Source of the DNA: an uncultured Lachnospiraceae bacterium
GTDB taxonomy: Bacteria > Bacillota > Clostridia > Lachnospirales > Lachnospiraceae
DNA: 8,039 bases
Assembly: GCA_902797705.1 (NCBI GenBank)
Contig: CADBTX010000261.1
Coordinates: forward strand, 1-8,039
Direction: 5' to 3'
Below are positions 1 to 5,148 of the stretch, in pieces. Within the stretch, counting starts at the first letter, position 1, and each line of letters opens with the position of its first letter. A model generated the notes under the pieces. That model made no database searches, was not told the origin of the DNA, and saw only the letters and a program-made list of their open reading frames with translations. The position numbers and the translations under genes were made by a program.

Positions 1-2190
1 GGCAGCGCCCTTAAGGCTTCAAAGAATATGCTGGGAGGAAAGGCTGAGAGAGTAGAGAGTTCTTTGGAAAATTCCCGCTGGATGGAGGAAAAGGAGAGAA
101 ATGAGCTTTTCCCCAAGACCCAGTTTTCGAAGCTTTCCGAGCTGAAGAAGGACGGCATCCCCCTGTATGCCGTTTATAACAGCAAGAAAAAGGATATGGA
201 CATAAATATCATCCCTCCGGCCCATGGTATCATAATCGGTGCTACCGGTTCCGGTAAGACCACCACCTTCGTAAATCCCGTGGTGCAGATCCTTGGCCGC
301 GCCAAGGCCGGGTCTTCCATGATATGCACAGACCCCAAGGGAGAGCTTTTCCAGCTCCATTCAAAGCTTCTGACGGAAAACGGCTACAAGTGCATGGTCC
401 TTGACCTTCGTGATCCCTACAGTTCCTTCAGATGGAATCCTTTAGGGTCCATATATGACGTATATCAGGAGTATCTCCATATGGGTGACGACATTCTGGA
501 GCACTCCGATTCCATTGACGATTATCCGGATCTGAAGCTGGCGCATGACAGGTCCCAGTTCAATGATGAAAATCCCTGGTATGAGTGGCAGGGCACGGCC
601 TATGCAGTGCGTATAGACCTTATCAATAAAGCGAGAGTGGAAAAGCAGAAGCTTTACGACGAGTGTTATGAAGACTTAAATGACCTTATCTCCGTTATCT
701 GCCCCATCGAGAATGAAAAGGATCCCGTGTGGGAAAAGGGTGCCAGATCCATTATAATGGCTACTGCCCTGGCTATGCTGGAGGATTCCGACGATCCGAA
801 GCTTGAGATGACAAAGGATAAGTTCTGCTTCTATAATATCAACAAGGCGGTATCAAATTCCGAAAATGAATTTGCCGCCTTAAAGGACTACTTTGAGGGA
901 AGATCCAAGCTTTCAAAGGCGGTGGGACTTTCCAAGCAGGTTCTGTCCGCAGCGGACCAGACCCTTTCATCCTATATGAGTATCGCCTTCGACAAGCTCT
1001 CGATGTTCAACGATGAAGGACTCTGCGCCTTAACAAGCGCTACTGATATCAAGCCCGAGGAATTCGCAGACAGACCCACGGCACTGTTCCTGAAGATACC
1101 GGATGAAAAGGATACGAGACACGCTCTGGCGGCCGTTTTCATCCTCTGTATCTATAAGGCTCTTATCAAGGTGGCCTCGGCAAGGGAAGACCTTTCACTT
1201 CCCAGAAACGTGTTCTTCCTCCTGGACGAGTTTGGTAACATGCCCAAGATCGACAAGTTCGATAAGATGATCACGGTAGGACGTTCCCGAAAGATATGGT
1301 TTGAGATGATAGTGCAGTCCTTTGCCCAGTTAAAGAATGTTTATGGAGAAACTGTGGCGGATATCGTAAAGGGTAACTGCGGTATCAAGCTCTTCATCGG
1401 TTCAAACGACATGCCTACCTGTGAAGAGTTTTCGAAGCTCTGCGGTAATATGACAGTCCGGACCTCCAGTGTGTCATCGGGACTAAAGGATAAGAGCGGG
1501 AATATCAACGTATCGACCCAGATACAGCAGAGACCCCTTATCTATCCCAATGAGTTGACGAGACTTAATAATGCAAAGAGCACGGGTAATTCCATAGTCG
1601 TTACCTTTAATAACTATCCGCTGATGACAAAATTCACGCCATCCTACAAGTGCCCTCTCTATGAGATGGGGCAGATGGACCTTACGGAAGTGAGATCCAA
1701 CGTCTTCTTCGGGGACGACGTTTTCTATGATCTGGATGAAAGAAACTACCTCATCCTGGACGGGGAAGAGGAAGAGGGCGCCGAGGGAGAGGAAGGCGCA
1801 GAAGTTCAGGAAGATATAGAGACTGATGCCGATGAGACCATCGGAGACGATGAAGAAGACGAAGGCTATGACGGAGAGTCTGACGCAGATGATGAAGAAT
1901 ATGATCCGGAATTCGACTCCGACCGGGAGGACTATGACGGGGAACAGGATTCTGACGTGGAAGACTCCGACGAAGGGGAATATGACGAGGAGTATGATAT
2001 GGATGACGGGGAAGGTGAATACGGGGAAGAGGACAGTGAAGGGGAAACTGAGGATGATATTTCGGATGAGAGTACCGATAATATCAGTGAGGAGGATGTC
2101 ATGGATATTATGGCTGATCTCATGAGGGATTACGAAGCCAATTCTTCAGAGTGGCTCTCCGGCGATGAAGTGGAGGAGGCAGCAGGCTGA
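1..2190 (+). CDS. virD4: VirD4/TraG-type conjugative coupling protein (T4CP), 5'-partial, with acidic C-terminal tail
   Basis: This is the coupling ATPase that delivers relaxase-bound DNA to the conjugation channel at the inner face of the membrane. The frame is open from base 1 and 729 residues are visible; numbering here starts at the Met at base 28. That Met is unlikely to be the real start: the codons before it read GSALKASKN, resembling the GSA motif that follows the two N-terminal membrane helices in this family, and those helices are missing, so the start lies upstream. Walker A is GATGSGKT (71-78) and Walker B FFLLDEFGN (396-404). Further family signatures are TDPKGEL (101-107), the MITVGRSRKI segment (414-423), IVQSFAQLKNVYG (428-440) and GNCGIKLFIGSND (449-461). 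About 60 residues after NPLG (137-140) look like an enlarged all-alpha-domain insert. From 578 the protein is an extreme Asp/Glu tail ending in a predicted amphipathic helix. It is first in the visible operon, 3 bases before the next gene. The family call is very secure; the exact subfamily is not. Confidence 0.95.
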   Translation, partial: GSALKASKNMLGGKAERVESSLENSRWMEEKERNELFPKTQFSKLSELKKDGIPLYAVYNSKKKDMDINIIPPAHGIIIGATGSGKTTTFVNPVVQILGRAKAGSSMICTDPKGELFQLHSKLLTENGYKCMVLDLRDPYSSFRWNPLGSIYDVYQEYLHMGDDILEHSDSIDDYPDLKLAHDRSQFNDENPWYEWQGTAYAVRIDLINKARVEKQKLYDECYEDLNDLISVICPIENEKDPVWEKGARSIIMATALAMLEDSDDPKLEMTKDKFCFYNINKAVSNSENEFAALKDYFEGRSKLSKAVGLSKQVLSAADQTLSSYMSIAFDKLSMFNDEGLCALTSATDIKPEEFADRPTALFLKIPDEKDTRHALAAVFILCIYKALIKVASAREDLSLPRNVFFLLDEFGNMPKIDKFDKMITVGRSRKIWFEMIVQSFAQLKNVYGETVADIVKGNCGIKLFIGSNDMPTCEEFSKLCGNMTVRTSSVSSGLKDKSGNINVSTQIQQRPLIYPNELTRLNNAKSTGNSIVVTFNNYPLMTKFTPSYKCPLYEMGQMDLTEVRSNVFFGDDVFYDLDERNYLILDGEEEEGAEGEEGAEVQEDIETDADETIGDDEEDEGYDGESDADDEEYDPEFDSDREDYDGEQDSDVEDSDEGEYDEEYDMDDGEGEYGEEDSEGETEDDISDESTDNISEEDVMDIMADLMRDYEANSSEWLSGDEVEEAAG
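1759..2097 (+). other. Acidic low-complexity tail of the VirD4-like protein
   Basis: These codons encode residues 578-690 of the coupling protein (numbered from the Met at base 28). They are dominated by Asp, Glu, Gly, Ser and Tyr, with a single basic residue (Arg633) between 578 and 699. The stretch is probably disordered. It is followed by a short hydrophobic-acidic segment (about 685-704, VMDIMADLM core) likely to form an amphipathic helix, then a Trp-containing end. C-terminal extensions of coupling proteins are known in several systems to bind relaxases or accessory processing factors; applying that role here is inference. Confidence 0.8.
2172..2179 (+). promoter_or_regulatory. Shine-Dalgarno site for the surface-protein gene, inside the end of virD4
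   Basis: GGAGGAGG lies within the last codons of the coupling-protein gene, 14 bases before the ATG at 2194. The junction reads TGA-TCA-ATG. The spacing is longer than ideal, but the site is the only strong one. Burying it in the upstream gene, with stop and start almost touching, suggests translational coupling. Confidence 0.6.
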
Positions 2191-2193
2191 TCA

Positions 2194-2295
2194 ATGGAGA
2201 GATTTAGAAAGACACTTAAATATACAACGGCAGTGCTGCTCATGGGCTGGATACTGTTTCTTACGGTATTCGGGAGCTCAGTGGAGATAAGAGCT
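2194..2295 (+). other. Signal peptide of the surface protein
   Basis: Residues 1-34 have a basic n-region (MERFRK), a hydrophobic core of about 15 residues and a plausible signal peptidase I site after IRA, before DEES. There is no lipobox cysteine, so a lipoprotein is unlikely. The cut position is an estimate by eye. Confidence 0.7.
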
Positions 2296-3825
2296 GATGA
2301 GGAATCAACCTCCTCATCTTCATCTTCAAAAACGGGACAGAGTCTGTATGATGCGCTGAAGGCGATATATGGTGATTCGTCTTCATCAAGTTCATCGGGA
2401 AGTTCTTCAAATTCATCCACAACCTCATCGTCATCGCAGGTGACTGTGGAACAGATGATGAAGAGGATGGAGACCGAGCCCATAGGTCCTTCCGTGGAAG
2501 AATCGTCACTGGATGAGCTCTATCACGAAGATTATAAGGTGTATGAGGAAAGGCTGGGAGATACCTACATTATCTACACCAACGTGAAGAACGGCGGCGT
2601 GACCAACAGGCCCGTTGTGATAGATGTACCGAAGGGTGTGGGAGCTTCGCTGAAGAAGGACGGCTCCGATATGTCCTTTACTTCAAAGCAGGTGCTGGAT
2701 GACGAGGGCAGTTATGTGCTGAACCTCTTCATAGGATCAAATGAGGATGACGTAAAGAATTTCGCTTCCCAGACTTACCTTAGGGCAAAGTTCCGGTTCA
2801 GGATCCAGTATTCCCAGGGCGTTGCCGGAGTAGTGGGAGAAGGAGCCGAGCTGGAGGAGGTTTCGGATAATTCCCTGCCGGAGGGTGAATATCTTCCGGA
2901 GGATATGATACCGGATGACTATGTGTATGACGAAAACGAGTTCAGCGCCATCACGGATGATGAGGAGGCAGAAGAGGAAGAAACCGTTGTAGAGGTGGCT
3001 CCCGTGGAAGCTGATCTGGATAGCCGCTACGACACCGATACAGGCTACTACAAGAACAGCCTGAAGACCGGAGATTTCTTCTACAGCAATGTTCCGAACG
3101 GAAGCATTACCAATGACGGAGTGCTGGTACAGGAGGCCGAGGGCCTGACATTCACAGCTTTCCTGAACGGTGAACCCTATGAGAGCTTCACCCCCGGAGA
3201 GTATGTACAGGACAGCGGAAGCTTTGCGGTCTTTGTTTCCAAGGAGGGTGACGCAGCCTTCAGCCAGGCGTACGGCAAGGGAGATCCTGCCTTCAGGTTC
3301 CGCATAGTGAACGGCATGGCAGCGGATCTTCGTATCATAACCGCACCGGAAGGGGTCACCATAAGGAACGTACGGTTTAACGGCCTGGATCTGACTCATG
3401 AAGAAGCCTATCTTAAGGATGATACCGTTTATCTTTCGGAAGACGGGGAATATGAGCTTACATTTGATGATGAATCCGGAAGCAGGGAAGTCAATTTCAG
3501 CCTTGATACCGTTCAGCCTCTGGTATCCGTTGGGACGCAGCCGAACCTCGCTACCATCAGTTATTTGAGCGAAGATGCTTCCAGAGCAGTATTGTACAAG
3601 GGGGACGAGGTTATAAGCGATCCTAACCTCATACAGTCCGTCACTACACCGGGAAAATATACACTCTATGTATATGACCAGGCGGGGAACTATTCAAAGG
3701 CAGAATTTACAGTGACATACCGCATCAATGCAGCGGCAGTCATAGCCATAATCGCAGTTATTGCCATTATAGCGGGAGTAGTTATTTATCTGGTAAGGAT
3801 GAGAAAGAAAGTAAAGGTGGTTTAA
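2194..3825 (+). CDS. Putative secreted, membrane-anchored surface protein with Ser-rich stalk and duplicated Ig-like modules (543 aa)
   Basis: I do not recognise this as a named family. Its architecture is clear. A signal peptide (about 1-34) has a basic start, a hydrophobic core (TAVLLMGWILFLTVF, 12-26) and a possible cut after IRA (32-34). A Ser-rich stalk (38-81) follows, with a short LYDALKAIYG segment inside it. Two related beta-rich modules (about 124-204 and 294-371) are joined by an acidic linker (about 215-280). Two more Ig-like segments come next, the last reading GKYTLYVYDQAGNYS (487-501), typical of bacterial Ig-like folds. A C-terminal membrane helix (about 512-534) ends in a basic tail, RMRKKVKVV. 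There is no LPxTG motif. The topology implies a large extracellular domain held by one C-terminal helix. Lying between the coupling protein and the channel genes, it is probably an accessory part of the transfer apparatus: an adhesin, wall-spanning spacer or recipient-contact protein. That role is inference. Confidence 0.85.
   Translation: MERFRKTLKYTTAVLLMGWILFLTVFGSSVEIRADEESTSSSSSSKTGQSLYDALKAIYGDSSSSSSSGSSSNSSTTSSSSQVTVEQMMKRMETEPIGPSVEESSLDELYHEDYKVYEERLGDTYIIYTNVKNGGVTNRPVVIDVPKGVGASLKKDGSDMSFTSKQVLDDEGSYVLNLFIGSNEDDVKNFASQTYLRAKFRFRIQYSQGVAGVVGEGAELEEVSDNSLPEGEYLPEDMIPDDYVYDENEFSAITDDEEAEEEETVVEVAPVEADLDSRYDTDTGYYKNSLKTGDFFYSNVPNGSITNDGVLVQEAEGLTFTAFLNGEPYESFTPGEYVQDSGSFAVFVSKEGDAAFSQAYGKGDPAFRFRIVNGMAADLRIITAPEGVTIRNVRFNGLDLTHEEAYLKDDTVYLSEDGEYELTFDDESGSREVNFSLDTVQPLVSVGTQPNLATISYLSEDASRAVLYKGDEVISDPNLIQSVTTPGKYTLYVYDQAGNYSKAEFTVTYRINAAAVIAIIAVIAIIAGVVIYLVRMRKKVKVV
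2305..2436 (+). other. Ser-rich low-complexity stalk
   Basis: Residues 38-81 are mostly Ser with some Thr, Gly and Asn, written with mixed TCA/TCT/TCG/AGT codons, and are interrupted by KTGQSLYDALKAIYGD. Such stretches usually act as flexible, often glycosylated, spacers just outside the membrane in surface proteins of Gram-positive bacteria. The codon mix argues against very recent expansion of a simple DNA repeat. Confidence 0.75.
2563..2805 (+). repeat. Ectodomain module A (residues 124-204)
   Basis: This is the first copy of an internal protein duplication. Shared landmarks with module B are Y-x-N-V-x-N-G-x-x-T-N (residues 128-138 against 297-307), a D-x-G-S-Y/F turn (170-174 against 340-344) and a closing FRFRI (200-204 against 367-371). 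The landmarks keep a near-constant offset of 167-170 residues. The alternating hydrophobic pattern suggests a beta sandwich. Confidence 0.65.
3073..3306 (+). repeat. Ectodomain module B (residues 294-371)
   Basis: This is the second copy of the module, with the FYSNVPNGSITN opening, the QDSGSF turn and the FRFRI close. It has diverged well beyond DNA-level similarity, so the duplication is old. Two further beta-rich segments follow (about 380-437 and 441-510) and may be more distant members of the same fold. Confidence 0.6.
3813..3820 (+). promoter_or_regulatory. Shine-Dalgarno site that selects the TTG start at 3827
   Basis: AAAGGTGG ends 6 bases before TTG at 3827 and lies in the last codons of the surface-protein gene. 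The first in-frame ATG (3860) has no such site upstream, so TTG is preferred. The upstream stop TAA (3823-3825) is one base away, which fits coupled translation. Confidence 0.7.
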
Positions 3826-3826
3826 T

Positions 3827-5122
3827 TTGCTGTATCCTACAGTCCTAAGCTTTAATTCCATGATGAATGCCCTTATGGATTTCATCCTTGAAAACCAGGT
3901 GGTGAGTATTATCACCGGAGTTTTCTGGTCTATTCAGGGATTGGCCCTCCAGCTCGCAAGGGAGTACATGTACTTCAGGTTCTATTCCTGGCTCATGATG
4001 CTCCTGAATCTTATGTGGGTGCTTGAACAGGCTTTTGACGTATTCTCCGGGACACAGGCTGTGTACGTAAATGACACGGCGGGAAATGTACTGGGCCAGA
4101 CCGATTTCATGACCGCCGTATTCATAGGGAGCCCCATACAGAACGCTTACTGGTACTTTATGCTGGCGGCTTCCGCACTGTGCTTCTTTACTACGATAAT
4201 CGCGGTGATAAAGTCCATAGGTGAGGGCTTAAGCGAGATGAAAAGACCTGTGACCCAGGTGATACGGCAGGCGTTCCAGGCGATACTTACCTTCTTAATG
4301 ATACCTACGGCATGTCTCGCGGTAATGAAGCTTGGAAGCGCCATTACCAAGATCATCGCCTCATCCCTGGGGGAATTAGAGGATCAGAGGCTCAGCGATA
4401 TAGTATTTGTGCTGATAGTCGGAGACAACTGGAAGTCAGAGGCAGGAAGAAAGATATGCTCCACCGGAAGGATGTTTTCCAAGCTTTCCAGCAGAAGTTA
4501 TTTCAAATGGAGAGATATTAATTACCTCTATGGCTATATCCTGGTTATATTCATGATAGTGGTAATGATCACCATAGTGATGCAGGCGATCATGAGAGCC
4601 CTCATGCTGGCCATACTCTTCCTTACAAGTCCCTGGTTCGTGTCCATGATACCTCTGGACGGCGGGGAAAAATTCAAGAGCTGGACCAGGCTTTTCGTGG
4701 GATTCTCCTTTGCGACCTTCGGGCCGGTACTGCTAATGAGGATATATACTATCCTGCTTGTGAGTATAGGGATTTCGGGGGAAATAAGCTTTGGAAGTGA
4801 ATTTAACCCCATTACGGGGTGGATACTGAAATTGGCGATTACCGGATTCGGACTGGTAGGGGCCTGGCAGAGCCAGTACCTGATACTGGAGATAACCAGC
4901 CCTGAGACAGTTAATCTATTAAAGCAGTCCCAGTTCCTTGCTAAGATGGCCGGGGATTCTGCAAAGAAGGCTGCATCTGCAGCGGCAGCCTACGTAACGG
5001 GAGGTGCTTCCAAGGCCGGAGAAGCGCTTGGCGGCGCTCTCGCAGGCGGCGGCGGAGGCGGTGGCCTCGGTGGCTTCGGCGGCGGCTTCGGCGGCGGAGG
5101 CGGAGACGGAGACAAAGAGTAA
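3827..5122 (+). CDS. VirB6/TrbL-like polytopic channel protein, first paralogue (431 aa)
   Basis: This is an integral membrane protein of the VirB6/TrbL type, expected to form part of the inner-membrane translocation channel. Hydrophobic segments are seen at about 25-45, 54-70, 107-128, 148-178, 233-256, 257-276, 287-313 and 330-352. A polar stretch with little hydrophobicity (about 200-232) separates the two halves. The segment PWFVSMIPLDGGEKFKSW (269-286) and the block KRPVTQVI (139-146) both recur in the next gene, which makes the two proteins paralogues. After the last helix comes an Ala-rich segment (about 378-400) and then a Gly-rich tail (402-426) ending DGDKE. The start is TTG, chosen for its Shine-Dalgarno site. 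It follows the surface-protein gene by one base and precedes its paralogue by 26. The family call rests on topology, context and paralogy, not on a catalytic motif. Confidence 0.85.
   Translation: MLYPTVLSFNSMMNALMDFILENQVVSIITGVFWSIQGLALQLAREYMYFRFYSWLMMLLNLMWVLEQAFDVFSGTQAVYVNDTAGNVLGQTDFMTAVFIGSPIQNAYWYFMLAASALCFFTTIIAVIKSIGEGLSEMKRPVTQVIRQAFQAILTFLMIPTACLAVMKLGSAITKIIASSLGELEDQRLSDIVFVLIVGDNWKSEAGRKICSTGRMFSKLSSRSYFKWRDINYLYGYILVIFMIVVMITIVMQAIMRALMLAILFLTSPWFVSMIPLDGGEKFKSWTRLFVGFSFATFGPVLLMRIYTILLVSIGISGEISFGSEFNPITGWILKLAITGFGLVGAWQSQYLILEITSPETVNLLKQSQFLAKMAGDSAKKAASAAAAYVTGGASKAGEALGGALAGGGGGGGLGGFGGGFGGGGGDGDKE
5030..5104 (+). other. Gly-rich tail of the first VirB6-like protein
   Basis: Residues 402-426 are almost all Gly with occasional Ala, Leu and Phe (GGFGGGFGG type), encoded by GGC/GGA runs. 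It is much shorter than the tail of the downstream paralogue and lacks the STGSGS repeat. Confidence 0.75.
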
Positions 5123-5136
5123 ACAGGTGATTTTAT

Positions 5137-5144
5137 AAAGGCGG
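5137..5144 (+). promoter_or_regulatory. Shine-Dalgarno site for the second VirB6-like gene
   Basis: AAAGGCGG ends 4 bases before the ATG at 5149, in a 26-base gap that contains no hairpin or promoter I can support. The spacing is short but workable. It supports the ATG at 5149 as the start. Confidence 0.55.
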
Positions 5145-5148
5145 TCAA

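Noticed and set aside
28..30. ATG as the start of the coupling-protein gene
   Set aside because: The frame is open to base 1, the preceding residues resemble the family GSA motif, and the expected N-terminal membrane helices are missing; the true start is upstream.
2083..2112. SEEDVMDIM in the coupling-protein tail as a fourth copy of the Met-centred motif
   Set aside because: Only the E-D-V core is shared, the register of Met and hydrophobic residues differs, and the surrounding acidic composition makes chance likely.
1932..2123. Minus-strand Ser-rich frame and a plus-strand Met/Thr-rich frame over the acidic tail
   Set aside because: Both are shadows of the GAA/GAC/GAT-rich tail of the coupling-protein gene.
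2188..2196. Possible readthrough fusion, since TGA-TCA-ATG keeps the same frame
   Set aside because: The downstream protein has its own signal peptide and Shine-Dalgarno site; a fusion would place a signal sequence behind a cytoplasmic tail. No readthrough signal is seen.
2130..2509. Minus-strand Asp/Glu-rich frames over the start of the surface-protein gene
   Set aside because: They are the complement of TCA/TCT/TCG Ser codons; the plus-strand gene has a signal peptide and coherent architecture.
2737..3399. 220-codon minus-strand frame
   Set aside because: No family resemblance or ribosome site, and it lies fully inside a well-supported plus-strand gene.
5123..5148. Internal terminator or promoter in the gaps at 5123-5148 and 7438-7464
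   Set aside because: Neither gap has an inverted repeat with a T-run or a convincing -35/-10 pair; both are explained by ribosome-binding purine runs.
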